From NCBI RefSeq assembly GCF_004349195.1, contig NZ_SMLG01000007.1:62001-126000 (forward strand): a DNA stretch of 64,000 nucleotides, in the 5' to 3' direction. Numbering within the stretch: the stretch's first letter is position 1; the number at the start of each line of letters is the position of its first letter. The notes under the pieces are model-generated. The model was not told the origin of the DNA. It saw only the letters and a list, made by a program, of their open reading frames with translations, and made no database searches. Origin of the DNA: Flavobacterium rhamnosiphilum. GTDB taxonomy: Bacteria; Bacteroidota; Bacteroidia; Flavobacteriales; Flavobacteriaceae. Made by a program: the position numbers and the translations under genes. Shown in pieces: positions 34,613-47,125 of this stretch.

Positions 34613-37600
34613 ATGAAAAAAATTATTACATTATTACTAATCTTTAGTAGTTTTTACTCAGTCATTGGGCAAACGACTACTTCTAGTATTAAAGGGCTTG
34701 TAAAAAGTTCCAATAATGAGACGCTTCCAGGAGCTACTGTACAGGCAATCCATACTCCAACAGGGTCTAAGTATTCAGCTTTATCGAATGAAGATGGAAG
34801 GTTCAGTATGTTGAATATGAGAATTGGCGGTCCTTACAAAATTGTTGTAACATTTGTAGGGTATCAAAGTGAAGAATTCAACGATGTTTACCTTGATTTG
34901 GGTAAAGTGTTTAGTTTGGATGTTCTCTTGAAAGATGAAAGCCAGAAATTAGAGGAAGTGAAAGTGGTTAGTTCTAAGAACAAGGTTTTCCAAAGTGGTA
35001 GAACAGGTGCTGAAACAACAATTGGTCGAAGAGAATTATCGGCATTGCCTTCTATTTCAAGATCAGCAGATGATTTTACCCGTTTAGAGCCAACTGCAAG
35101 TGGAGGTTCTTTTGGTGGTAGAAACGATCAATACAACAGTTACTCTCTCAATGGAGCGGTTTTCAACAATCCCTTCGGATTGGATGCAGCAACTCCAGGT
35201 GGTCAAACAGGTTCTCAACCTATTTCATTGGATGCAATTGACCAAATTCAGGTTGCGACTGCCCCTTATGATGTTACTTTGTCAGGTTTTACAGGAGCTT
35301 CTGTAAATGCAGTCACTAAATCAGGTTCAAATGAATTTCATGGAACTGCTTATGCTTTTTACAGAAATCAAGACATGACAGGTAGTAAAATAAAAGGGGA
35401 GAAAATATTTGTGCCTTCACTAGAGCAAACACAGGCAGGTTTTAGTGTTGGTGGACCAATTATTAAAAATAAATTATTCTTCTTCACCAATTTTTAAATT
35501 GACGAAAGAAGCGATTTAGGATCTAATTTTGTTGCTAATGATGGAGATGCCGTAACTGGTATTAATGAATCCAGAGTTTTGGAAACAGATTTGATTAATG
35601 TTTCAAATGCGCTAGCATCTTTAGGGTATAATACAGGTGCTTATCAAGGATTCTCTCATAATTCAAACTCTAAGAAAGGGATTGTAAAATTAGATTGGAA
35701 CATTGATGATAATAATAAATTAGCCGTTATTTATAATTTCTTGGATGCATCCAAAGATAAGCCGGCTCACCCTACAGCCTTAGGTTTTAGAGGGCCAAAC
35801 GCATCAATTCTTCAGTTTGAGAAATCAGGGTATCAGATAAACAACGAATTAGATTCATTTTTAGTTGAATTAAATTCAAAATTCAGTGAAACTGTTTCGA
35901 ATAAATTACAAGCCGGTTACACGCATTTTAATGATTATAGAAATCCATTTTCTTCGCCAGCTCCAATAATTAATATTCAGGACGGAGCGGGTTCTAATTA
36001 TATTATTGCCGGTCATGAGCCATTTTCAATCCATAATACTTTAGACCAGAAAGTTTTTCAAATTACAGACAATTTGAATTATACTGTAGGGAATCACTCT
36101 TTTACTTTTGGTGCTTCATTTGAAAAATTTCAGTTCAAAAACTCATTTAATTTAACAGCTTATGAGAATTTTGGAACTTTTGGTACTCTAGGTAATTATT
36201 ACGGAACATTTAGTCCTTATCCTAACGTAACCTCATTTTTAGCAGATGCTTCAGCACCTTTGGCAGCAAGTTTTATTAAACAAAACCTTGTTTATGCTCA
36301 AAATCAATTTAATTCTTTGAATTCATTTGAAGTAGGTGAAGATAAAGGTTGGAAATTAGCTGAATTAAATGTAGGACAGTTAGCATTTTACGCTCAAGAT
36401 GATTGGAGTGTAAATGATAATTTTAAATTATCATTTGGTTTAAGAGCTGATAAACCGTTATATTTTAATACAGCAGATTTGATTCAAAAGTACATTGATA
36501 CAGATAATGGAGCTACGAGAAATAATGCTACTCAGTATTATGATCCGGAAACTGGTAATCAAGTTCCTTTGATATCAACAAAATTACCTAGCGATAAATT
36601 GCTTTGGTCTCCTAGACTTGGATTTAACTGGGATGTAAATGGAAATAAAACAACACAACTTCGTGGAGGAACTGGAATTTTTACAGGGAGAATTCCTTTT
36701 GTTTGGTTAGGAAATCAGGTAAGCGGTGCTGATGATGGTTTTTTCCAAATTATGGATCCAGATTATAAATGGCCACAAGTTTGGAGAACCAGTTTAGGTT
36801 TTGATCATAAATTTGAAAGCAATTATATAGTTACTGTTGATATGTCTTATAACAAAGATCTTAATGGAGTTCACGTGCAAAACTGGGGATTAAAAACACC
36901 TTCGGGAACTTTAGTGGGTGTTGATAACAGGTTAATTTATGATAATGCTACTGATAAGCAAAGTAATAATGCTTATGTAATGACAAATTCAGATAAAGGA
37001 AGTGCATTTAACTCTTCTATCAAATTACAAAAGAATTTTGATAACGGATTGTTTGCTAGTTTAGCGTATAACTATTTGAAATCTAAAGATGTAAATTCGA
37101 TTGAAGCAGAAATTACAGGTGATGCTTTTGCTTTTAATCCAGCTTTAGGTAACGTAAATAATGCCGTTTTATCTGATTCTAAATATGGAGATACGCACCG
37201 TTTTATTGGTGTAGCTTCAAAAAAATGGAAATATGGTAATGACAAATGGGCGACTACTGTTTCTACTTTCTTTGAATATGCTCAAGGAGGTCGTTTTAAC
37301 TATATCTATGGTGGAGATATCAATGGTGATGGTTCAGGTACCAATGATTTGATTTATATACCTACTTCAACAGAAATTGGTGCTATGGCTTTTTCTGGAG
37401 TAGGACAAGGAGCGGCATTTGATGCATTTATCAGTCAAGATGATTATTTGAATGAAAGAAGAGGTCAGTATGCAGAGCGTTATGGTGCTTTGTCTCCATG
37501 GAGAGGAAAATGGGATTTTAAATTTATGCAAGATTATAACTTTAAAGTTTCTTCTGCTTCTACTAAAACGAATACAATTCAATTCAGTATTGATGTGTTG

Positions 37601-37798
37601 AATTTAGGTAATTTGATTAATTCTGATTGGGGATTGGTTCAAGTGCCAACAAGTGTTCAACCAATTGGTGTATCTGTAGATCAAACTACAAAAATACCAA
37701 CATATACTTTTAATGGAACCCAAACTAAAACTTTCAACTATGATGCAAGTTTATTGTCAAGATGGCAAGCGCAGTTTGGAGTGAGATATATTTTCTAA
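34613..37798 (+). pseudogene. TonB-dependent receptor (Oar-like) with an in-frame stop at codon 295
   Basis: A 1061-residue outer-membrane receptor interrupted by TAA at 35495-35497; the same frame continues without a shift to 37798. Upstream part: signal peptide ending YSVIGQ, a carboxypeptidase-like regulatory domain (SIKGLVKSSNNETLPGATVQAI), the plug (SRSADDFTRLEPTASGG, QVATAPYDVTLSGFTGASVNAVTKSG). Then KNKLFFFTNF-stop-IDERSDLGSNF, where family members usually have Glu at the stop, so GAA to TAA is the simplest cause. The barrel ends WQAQFGVRYIF with terminal Phe. Alone between two terminators. A sequencing error cannot be excluded; readthrough is possible but undocumented here. Confidence 0.88.
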
Positions 37799-37822
37799 AA
37801 CAGCAAAAAATATATTAAATTT

Positions 37823-37852
37823 GCCCTCTCGTTTGAGAGGGCTTTTTTTTTG
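37823..37852 (+). terminator. Terminator after the TonB-dependent receptor
   Basis: An 8-bp GC-rich stem GCCCTCTC/GAGAGGGC, GTTT loop, then nine T. Confidence 0.93.
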
Positions 37853-37906
37853 ATTTAAAATGTCAAAAGAAAGTTGAAAACAAAAGTTAAATACTAAAAT
37901 ACAATA

Positions 37907-38380
37907 ATGAAATACTCAAGATTAACAAAAGAACAATTTGAGGAATTGAATCCCGAATTCAGTACTTTTTTAGCAACTCAAGCGATTGATAAAGCCGAGT
38001 GGGATAAAATAAAAGCCGAGAAACCAGAAGTTGCTGAACAGGAATTAGACGTTTTTTCTGATTTGATTTGGGAAGGTGTTCTTTCAAAAGCAACGTATTT
38101 AGAGCATTTTTCTAAAAATCATATTTTCCTTTTTCATTGTTTTGATACCCATGTTCAATCGATTGTTTTAAAATCATTGGTTCCTGAAGTTGATTTTTTG
38201 ACCAAAGATGGGTTGCAATGGCTTAGCGATAATATGTTTACGGATACTATTGAAATGAAAGTTGGGAAAAAAGAGTTTACAGATGAGCGCAATACTTCCA
38301 TTTTTGAATTGATACAACAAGGTTCGTTTTTGAGTGATGGCCTTTTGTACCAACAAATAAATACGATTATAGCCTCGTAA
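37907..38380 (+). CDS. DUF6495-family protein
   Basis: 157 aa, soluble and acidic. Starts MKYSRLTKEQFEELNPEFSTFLATQ and ends with an helical IFELIQQGSFLSDGLLYQQI. Similar proteins are found next to ligA in Flavobacteriia, as here. No catalytic motif seen. Function unknown. Confidence 0.78.
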   Translation: MKYSRLTKEQFEELNPEFSTFLATQAIDKAEWDKIKAEKPEVAEQELDVFSDLIWEGVLSKATYLEHFSKNHIFLFHCFDTHVQSIVLKSLVPEVDFLTKDGLQWLSDNMFTDTIEMKVGKKEFTDERNTSIFELIQQGSFLSDGLLYQQINTIIAS

Positions 38381-38401
38381 TTGTATTGCTATTTATTTTT
38401 A

Positions 38402-41129
<2,728 letters not shown>

Positions 41130-41162
41130 ATGCTTGTCTATTACTAATACCAATGTATTTAA

Positions 41163-41238
41163 TTTTGTCATTTCGACGAAGGAGAAATCACATAACGAGA
41201 ACAACTAATGAGATTTCTCCTTCGTCGAAATGACAAAA
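41163..41238. repeat. Perfect 27-bp inverted repeat around TCATTTCGACGAAGGAGAAATC
   Basis: Arms at 41163-41189 and 41212-41238 are exact complements (core TTTCGACGAAGGAGAAATC), with a 22-bp loop. It lies between two convergent genes, so it may act as a bidirectional terminator, but the arms lack long T-tails. Similar motifs are widely scattered in Bacteroidota intergenic DNA, suggesting a mobile palindromic repeat. Confidence 0.88.
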
Positions 41239-41298
41239 CAGCTAAATTTTATTCATAAGATGTAACTTGGTACAAGTATCGGATAATCATAAAAAAAA

Positions 41299-42210
41299 CT
41301 ATACAATAATCGATTTTCCTTCAAAAGCTTTTGCTTTGTCGTTATCCAGATAAAAATCTATTCGGCCCAGATTTATACCGTAACAACCCACTTGGTTTAC
41401 TAGAACTTCTTTGCCGGCAAGATTTTTTACAACGGTAGGCTTCTCTAGAAAAGTGTGTGTGTGTCCACCAATAATCAAGTCAATGTCTTGCGTTAGTTCT
41501 GCTAATTTCAAATCACATATTTTAGTAGGTTCGTCTCTGTATTTATACCCTAAATGAGACAAACAAATCACTAAATCGCATTTTTGTTCTTTCTTTAAAA
41601 TCCGAACCATATCTTGAGCCGTTTCAAGAGGATTGTTGTAAACGGTTTCTTTATACATTCCTTTATCTACTAATCCATCAAGTTCGATTCCAAGTCCAAA
41701 AACACCCACTTTAATGCCATTCTTATGGAATATTTTATACGGTTTTACAAAACCATCCATCACGGTGTTTTTAAAATCGTAGTTGGCTGATATAAACTCA
41801 AATTTAGCATGCGGCATTTGTGCATGTAAACCTTCAACACCGTTATCAAAATCGTGATTTCCTATCGTAGAAGCATCATATTGCATCATGCTCATCAATT
41901 TGAATTCTAATTCTCCACCGTAATAATTAAAATAAGGCGTTCCTTGAAAAATATCGCCCGCATCCAGCAATAATACATTTGGATTTTCTTTTCGAATCGT
42001 TTCAATCAAAGCGGCTCTTCGCGCTACGCCACCCATATTTGCATTTCTGGGATGATCCGCAGGAAACGGATCAATGTAACTGTGCACATCATTCGTATGT
42101 AAGATAGTAAGATGTCTTTTTTGTGAAGATTCAAAGCTGCTTAATGATAAACCTAAACTTAGTAAAGCTGAACTCGCAGCTGTTTTTTCTATAAATTCTC
42201 TTCTTTTCAT
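41299..42210 (-). CDS. 5'-nucleotidase, metallophosphatase (catalytic) subunit
   Basis: About 303 aa. Start at 42210 (MKRREFIEKTAASSALLSL): a twin-arginine-like export signal, so the protein probably folds with its metals before export. The metallophosphatase motifs of the 5'-nucleotidase family are present: LTILHTNDVHSY (about residue 38), LLLDAGDIFQGTPY (about residue 83), TIGNHDFDNGVEGL (about residue 113), VICLSHLG, and IDLIIGGHTHTF. It ends after this domain; the substrate-binding C-terminal domain is encoded separately by the gene just upstream. Repeat copy C separates the two genes. Confidence 0.93.
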   Translation of the reverse strand: MKRREFIEKTAASSALLSLGLSLSSFESSQKRHLTILHTNDVHSYIDPFPADHPRNANMGGVARRAALIETIRKENPNVLLLDAGDIFQGTPYFNYYGGELEFKLMSMMQYDASTIGNHDFDNGVEGLHAQMPHAKFEFISANYDFKNTVMDGFVKPYKIFHKNGIKVGVFGLGIELDGLVDKGMYKETVYNNPLETAQDMVRILKKEQKCDLVICLSHLGYKYRDEPTKICDLKLAELTQDIDLIIGGHTHTFLEKPTVVKNLAGKEVLVNQVGCYGINLGRIDFYLDNDKAKAFEGKSIIV

Positions 42211-42223
42211 TTTTATATTTTTT

Positions 42224-42300
42224 GGAGCTATTTCCCGTTTTTCGCTGTATCCACGCAAAAAAAAGCGTGGGATGCCGCTTCAATCGGGGCTAGGGCTTTA
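42224..42300 (+). repeat. Dispersed intergenic repeat, copy C
   Basis: Left end GGAGCTATTTCCCGTTTTTC then GCTGTAT. Hairpin CCACGC/GCGTGG around A8 (42251-42270). Right end GATGCCGCTTC then AATCGGGGCTAGGGC. It lies between the two minus-strand 5'-nucleotidase genes, so their joint transcript would carry its reverse complement. Confidence 0.85.
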
Positions 42301-42338
42301 CGTTTCTAAAACTATTTTGGTGTCTAAGTTCGAATTAC

Positions 42339-43118
42339 TTATTCAACAGTAATTCTAACATCATTTATTACAGGAATTGTATCTACTTCTTTAAAATAAT
42401 CAATAAGAATATTTCGTAGTTTATAGTCTAAATCAAATTTCTGAACACCTTTTTTAAAGAAATTCATATTATCTCCGCCATTAGACAAATAATCATTGGT
42501 TCCCACGTAATAAATAGTCTCTTTTTGAACAGGTTTTCCTTGTACCAATATGTTTTTTGGAAGATTGTTTTTATCAATGGTAAATGTTACTCCAGCCAGT
42601 GGATGTGGTTTTTTTTCGGCGATAAAATAATCGACCATTTCAAGAATTTGTTCTCCTTTTAAAGCAATGACAACCAAACTATTTTCAAAAGGCATAATTT
42701 CAAAAGCCGTTCTTGCGGTTACATTTCCTTTTGGAAGTATGGAGCGAATCCCCCCGCTATTAAGCAAACAAATAGCAATGTTCTTTTTTTCTCTGGCTTG
42801 AAATACAATGTTTCCTTTCATCAAAGTAACATCAGCCATCAAATTACCAATTGTAGTTTGCCATTTCCCCGTGCTTTTATCTAATGTTTCCGGACAATAG
42901 GCCAGAACGCTGTCTAAATCTTTGTTGATGTGTTCTCTGTAAGGTTTGATGAAATTTTCAATTTGAGGAACTTGATTAGCCTTTTCGGTGATTGGAATTC
43001 GTTTGCCTTCTATTTTAGTAACGTAGTAATTTTGTTTGCTGCAAGAGGCAACAAAAAAAAATGTTAAGAATATAACAAAAAGTTTAGAAACGTCGTTATA
43101 CTTTTTTAGATTTACCAT
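42339..43118 (-). CDS. 5'-nucleotidase C-terminal (substrate-binding) domain lipoprotein
   Basis: 259 aa. Lipoprotein signal peptide with lipobox FFVASCSKQ (about Cys 26). The mature chain is the nucleotide-binding domain: STGKWQTTIGNLMADVTL, AICLLNSGGIRSILPKGNVTARTAFEIMPFENSLVVIALKG and YYVGTNDYLSNGGDNMNFF (the substrate-stacking loop). No metal-binding residues. It precedes the catalytic-subunit gene on the same strand, so the two halves of a normally single enzyme are made separately and must pair in the periplasm. Confidence 0.92.
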   Translation of the reverse strand: MVNLKKYNDVSKLFVIFLTFFFVASCSKQNYYVTKIEGKRIPITEKANQVPQIENFIKPYREHINKDLDSVLAYCPETLDKSTGKWQTTIGNLMADVTLMKGNIVFQAREKKNIAICLLNSGGIRSILPKGNVTARTAFEIMPFENSLVVIALKGEQILEMVDYFIAEKKPHPLAGVTFTIDKNNLPKNILVQGKPVQKETIYYVGTNDYLSNGGDNMNFFKKGVQKFDLDYKLRNILIDYFKEVDTIPVINDVRITVE

Positions 43119-43139
43119 TTTAAATGCGACTTAATTAAT

Positions 43140-43147
43140 TAATTTTG
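43140..43147 (+). promoter_or_regulatory. -7 box for DUF6913-dapA
   Basis: TAATTTTG, 18 bp before the ATG at 43166. No matched -33 TTG. Confidence 0.4.
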
Positions 43148-43165
43148 TAATCAAGTAAAAGTAAT

Positions 43166-43684
43166 ATGTTTTTGAATTATATAAAGGATTATTTTGTAAA
43201 AAAAACATTAAAAAAAAGCTTTCAAAATTTAAAAAATAATGAGTCAGTTAATGTTGTAAAAACAATTGGTTTACTGGTTGATGGCACTCGTTTTGCCAAA
43301 ACGGAAGCATTGATTGCTGCGTTAACGGCAAACGGAATTCTACCGGAAAATATAACAACAATTGTTTACAGGGATAAATTTAAGAAAACAGCAGACAAAA
43401 AATTTCCTGTATTCAATTCAGGACATTTAAAATGGAATGGAGAAATTTCTTCTCCGGAAGTAAATGATTTTATCAATAAAAAATTTGATTTGTTAATCAG
43501 TTATTACGACATAGAAAAAGCAATTTTATTAAAAATTAATCATGATTCAAAAGCGCAATTTAAAGTCGGTTTTTCATTAATAGACAATAGATTAAATCAT
43601 TTTATGATTAAAACGTATGTCGATAATTATACACTTTTTGTAAGTGAATTATTCAAATATTTAAAATTATTAAACAAATTATAA
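43166..43684 (+). CDS. DUF6913-family protein
   Basis: 172 aa, cytosolic. A basic start ([25 protein letters not shown]) is followed by an alpha/beta domain: [52 protein letters not shown] and [19 protein letters not shown]. In Flavobacteriia this family lies directly before dapA, as here (7-bp gap). Function unknown. Confidence 0.8.
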   Translation: MFLNYIKDYFVKKTLKKSFQNLKNNESVNVVKTIGLLVDGTRFAKTEALIAALTANGILPENITTIVYRDKFKKTADKKFPVFNSGHLKWNGEISSPEVNDFINKKFDLLISYYDIEKAILLKINHDSKAQFKVGFSLIDNRLNHFMIKTYVDNYTLFVSELFKYLKLLNKL

Positions 43685-43691
43685 ATCTAAT

Positions 43692-44579
43692 ATGCAATCA
43701 TTAATAGGTACTGGTGTTGCTCTTGTGACCCCGTTTAAAGAAGATTTTTCAATTGACACCGAAGCATTAAAAAGAATCGTAAATTTTTCAATCGATGGAG
43801 GAATTGAATATCTTGTAGTTTTGGGTACAACTGCAGAAAATGCAACATTGTCTCAAGACGAAAAAGAATTAGTTATTAGTACCGTAATCGAGGCTAATAA
43901 CGGAAGTTTACCATTAGTACTTGGAGTAGGAGGAAACAACACTTTTAAAGTGACAGAAGAGTTGAGAACAAGAGATTTGTCTCCATTTGCAGCGGTTTTA
44001 TCGGTTTCACCGTATTATAACAAACCTACTCAGGAAGGTATTTACCAACACTTTAAAGCAGTTGCTGAAGCATCGCCAATTCCTGTAATTTTATACAATG
44101 TTCCAGGAAGAACAGCCAGCAATATGTTGCCTTCAACGGTTATACGCTTGGCTAATGATTTTGAAAATATCGTTGCAATAAAAGAAGCAGCAGGAGATAT
44201 TGTTCAAGCGATGCAATTGTTAAAAAACAAACCAAAAGATTTTCTGGTAATTTCAGGTGACGATATGATTGCTTTGCCGATGGTTTTGGCAGGAGGATCA
44301 GGTGTTATATCTGTAATTGGGCAAGGTTTTCCTAAAGAATTTTCTGAAATGATTCGATTAGGTTTGAATCGAAAAGTAGATGAAGCATTCAAATCACAAT
44401 ACCTTTTGGCGGATTGTATTGATATGATTTTTGAGCAAGGAAATCCGGCAGGAATCAAACAAGTGTTTCTATCACTGGGAATTTCAGAAAACACAGTGCG
44501 TTTGCCACTTGTAAAAGTAGATGATTCGCTCGCAAGCAGAATTGATCAGTTTGTCAAAAAAGTCAATAAACAAGGGTAA
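43692..44579 (+). CDS. dapA: 4-hydroxy-tetrahydrodipicolinate synthase
   Basis: Condenses pyruvate with aspartate semialdehyde in lysine and diaminopimelate synthesis. 295 aa TIM barrel. Motifs: [17 protein letters not shown] (residue 5), [56 protein letters not shown] with the active-site Tyr, and the Schiff-base Lys in [10 protein letters not shown] (about residue 163), VISGDDM. Follows DUF6913 in the same transcript. Confidence 0.97.
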   Translation: MQSLIGTGVALVTPFKEDFSIDTEALKRIVNFSIDGGIEYLVVLGTTAENATLSQDEKELVISTVIEANNGSLPLVLGVGGNNTFKVTEELRTRDLSPFAAVLSVSPYYNKPTQEGIYQHFKAVAEASPIPVILYNVPGRTASNMLPSTVIRLANDFENIVAIKEAAGDIVQAMQLLKNKPKDFLVISGDDMIALPMVLAGGSGVISVIGQGFPKEFSEMIRLGLNRKVDEAFKSQYLLADCIDMIFEQGNPAGIKQVFLSLGISENTVRLPLVKVDDSLASRIDQFVKKVNKQG

Positions 44580-44612
44580 AAAAAGACGCTTTTTTTAAAC
44601 AAAAAATATATT

Positions 44613-44642
44613 TTGAAGTCGCTAAATTAATAACTAAATTTG
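44613..44642 (+). promoter_or_regulatory. Complete Bacteroidota promoter for the bamD operon
   Basis: TTG (44613-44615), a 19-bp spacer, then TAAATTTG (44635-44642). The leader to the bamD ATG at 44708 is about 60 nt and contains a small ACCGAA/TTCGGT palindrome. Confidence 0.8.
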
Positions 44643-44707
44643 CCACCGAAACTTCGGTATGATTTTATGGGGTGTTTCAACCAAGAAATCATAAAAAAAG
44701 TAAAAAA

Positions 44708-45502
44708 ATGAAAAAAATTATATCTCTATTGCTTCTTGTAGTTCTATTCAGTTCTTGTAACGAATACCAAAAAGCATTAAAAACCGAAGATGTCGCTGTT
44801 AAATTTGAAATGGCCACTAAATTATACGACGCAGGAAAATATTCTAAAGCGATTCGTATTTTTGAACAAATTGCTCCGGCTTACAGAGGGAAACCTCAAG
44901 CGGAAAAATTGTTTTACATGTTTGCTCAATCCTATTACAAAACAAAACAATATTACTTGGCAGGGTATCAATTTGAAAGCTTTGTTTCGGGATATCCAAA
45001 AAGTGAAAAATTACAGGAAGCAGCCTATTTGGGAGCAAAAAGCTACTCTATGTTATCTCCTGTTTATAGTTTAGATCAAACAGATACCACAAAAGCATTA
45101 GATAAATTGCAATCATTTATTGATAATTACCCTAATTCAGAGTATTTAACGGAGGCTAATAGTGCCGTAAAAGTGCTTAGTGAAAAAATAGAAAAAAAGG
45201 TTTTCGAAAATGCTAAAGGATACAATACAATTTCTGATTATAAATCAGCAATTGTTGCTTTAGACAATTTTGTAGCGGATTATCCGGGAACTCCATTAAA
45301 AGAAGATGCTTTATATTACAAGTTAGATTCAGCCTATCAATTGGCTATTAATAGTATCCCATCAAAAATGGAAGAGCGATTAAATGTTGCAAAAGTAGCA
45401 CAATCGAACTTGATTAAATTTAAAGCGGATACCAAATACAAGCAAGAAGCAAACGAAATGTTAGCTCGAATAGATAAAGATTTACAAAAATTTACTAAAT
45501 AA
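44708..45502 (+). CDS. bamD: Outer-membrane protein assembly factor BamD
   Basis: 264-aa periplasmic lipoprotein of the BAM complex, which folds outer-membrane barrels. The ATG at 44708 opens a signal MKKIISLLLLVVLFSSC with lipobox LFSSCNEY (Cys 17). Five TPR-like repeats follow: MATKLYDAGKYSKAIRIFEQIAPAYRG, LFYMFAQSYYKTKQYYLAGYQFESFVSGYP, EAAYLGAKSYSMLSPVY, and YKSAIVALDNFVADYPGTP. First gene of a run with rpoZ, coaBC, porD and recN, an order conserved in Bacteroidota. Confidence 0.95.
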   Translation: MKKIISLLLLVVLFSSCNEYQKALKTEDVAVKFEMATKLYDAGKYSKAIRIFEQIAPAYRGKPQAEKLFYMFAQSYYKTKQYYLAGYQFESFVSGYPKSEKLQEAAYLGAKSYSMLSPVYSLDQTDTTKALDKLQSFIDNYPNSEYLTEANSAVKVLSEKIEKKVFENAKGYNTISDYKSAIVALDNFVADYPGTPLKEDALYYKLDSAYQLAINSIPSKMEERLNVAKVAQSNLIKFKADTKYKQEANEMLARIDKDLQKFTK

Positions 45503-45510
45503 ATAAAGTC

Positions 45511-45828
45511 ATGGATTTAAAAAAGACGAATGCTCCAGTAAATACAATAACATACAACAAAACTGTTATTGAAGAACCTACTGGTAATGTGTATGAAGCA
45601 ATAACCATTATGGCTAAAAGAGCAAACCAAATCAATTCTGAAATTAAAAAAGAATTGACTGAAAAATTGGAAGAATTTGCTACATATAATGACAGTCTTG
45701 AAGAAGTTTTTGAAAACAAAGAGCAAATTGAGGTTTCAAAGTTTTACGAAAAACTACCTAAGCCACACGCTTTAGCAGTTCAAGAATGGTTAGATGGTAA
45801 AATCTACCACAGAGATTCAAATAAATAA
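45511..45828 (+). CDS. rpoZ: DNA-directed RNA polymerase omega subunit (RpoZ/Rpb6-like)
   Basis: 105 aa. Assembly and stability subunit of RNA polymerase. The omega helix is NVYEAITIMAKRANQINSEIKKEL (about residue 26), followed by a lineage-specific tail (EFATYNDSLEEVFENKEQIEVSKFYEKLPKPHALAVQEWLDGK). Tight 8-bp gaps to bamD and coaBC indicate one operon. Confidence 0.9.
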   Translation: MDLKKTNAPVNTITYNKTVIEEPTGNVYEAITIMAKRANQINSEIKKELTEKLEEFATYNDSLEEVFENKEQIEVSKFYEKLPKPHALAVQEWLDGKIYHRDSNK

Positions 45829-45836
45829 TAGTTACT

Positions 45837-47048
45837 ATGTCAGTTTTAAGCGGTAAGAAAATTCTACTTGGAGTTTCTGGTGGAATTGCAGCCTATAAAA
45901 CAGCCACATTAGTACGACTTTTCATAAAAGCAGGTGCGCATGTCCAAGTGATAATGACACCTGCTTCTAAGGATTTTGTAACTCCTCTTACGTTATCTAC
46001 GTTATCCAAAAATCCTGTACATTCCAGTTTTTATAATCAAGACGACGAAAATGAAAAATGGAACAATCATGTTGAATTAGCACTTTGGGCTGATTTGATG
46101 GTTATTGCTCCTGCAACAGCAAATACTTTGTCGAAAATGACAAACGGTACTTGTGATAATCTATTGATTGCAGCTTATCTATCAGCAAAATGTCCGGTGT
46201 ATTTTGCTCCTGCAATGGATTTAGACATGTACAAACATCCTTCTACCATTGCTAATTTCTCTTCTCTTACTCAGTTTGGCAATGTAATAATTCCTGCCGA
46301 AAGCGGTGAATTAGCAAGCGGATTATCCGGTGAAGGAAGAATGGCGGAACCTGAAAATATTGTAGCTTTTCTGGAAGCAGATTTAAACAGCAAATTACCT
46401 CTTAAAGGAAAAAAAATATTAATTACTGCCGGTCCCACATACGAAGCAATAGATCCTGTGCGTTTTATAGGAAATCATTCTTCGGGTAAAATGGGTTTTG
46501 ATATAGCGATAAGCGCTGCAAATCTAGGTGCTTCGGTGATTTTGGTTTCGGGACCTACAAATTGTAAAGTTTCAAATCCATTGATTAATGTGATTAGTGT
46601 TGTATCTGCAGAAGAAATGTATGTGGCTTGTCATCAGTTTTATGCCGATGTGGATGTTGCGATTGCGGCTGCGGCCGTTGCAGATTACAAACCCAAGATT
46701 GTTGCACAACAAAAAATAAAAAAAGCAGCTGATAATTTTACAATAGAACTCGAAAAAACGAAGGATATATTAGCTTCTTTGGGTGAACAAAAGAAAAATC
46801 AGTTTCTGATAGGTTTTGCTTTAGAAACAGAAAATGAAATTGAAAATGCGACCTTGAAAATTCAGAAAAAAAACTTAGATTTGATTGTTTTAAATTCGCT
46901 TCAAGATCAGGGTGCTGGTTTTGGTAAAGCAACGAATAAAGTTACCTTTATTGATAAATATTTCAATATTGAGCCAATGGAATTGAAATCGAAAGAAGCT
47001 GTTGCTGATGATATTCTAGAAAAGGTGAAAGTACATTTTATGAAATAG
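45837..47048 (+). CDS. coaBC: Bifunctional phosphopantothenoylcysteine decarboxylase/synthase
   Basis: Two steps of coenzyme A synthesis. 403 aa. CoaC half (residues 1-185): GVSGGIAAYKT, the active-site His in WNNHVELALWADLMVIAPATANTLSKM, and PVYFAPAMDLDMY with the lid. CoaB half (residues 190-403): KKILITAGPTYEAIDPVRFIGNHSSGKMG, AAAVADYKPK and the NSLQDQGAGFGKATNKV site. coaE, the last CoA enzyme, lies about 7.4 kb downstream. Confidence 0.97.
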   Translation: MSVLSGKKILLGVSGGIAAYKTATLVRLFIKAGAHVQVIMTPASKDFVTPLTLSTLSKNPVHSSFYNQDDENEKWNNHVELALWADLMVIAPATANTLSKMTNGTCDNLLIAAYLSAKCPVYFAPAMDLDMYKHPSTIANFSSLTQFGNVIIPAESGELASGLSGEGRMAEPENIVAFLEADLNSKLPLKGKKILITAGPTYEAIDPVRFIGNHSSGKMGFDIAISAANLGASVILVSGPTNCKVSNPLINVISVVSAEEMYVACHQFYADVDVAIAAAAVADYKPKIVAQQKIKKAADNFTIELEKTKDILASLGEQKKNQFLIGFALETENEIENATLKIQKKNLDLIVLNSLQDQGAGFGKATNKVTFIDKYFNIEPMELKSKEAVADDILEKVKVHFMK

Positions 47049-47125
47049 GGTAACGGATTGTAATAGAAACGCAATGTTGGTGTTTGAATTATAGATAACC
47101 GTTAAGAAATAATACAAATCTACAG

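Noticed and set aside
34613..35497. Treating 34613-35497 as a complete short TonB-plug protein and 35579-37798 as a separate barrel protein
   Set aside because: Both are in the same frame, the second lacks an export signal, and the family motif runs straight across the stop. One broken gene explains all.
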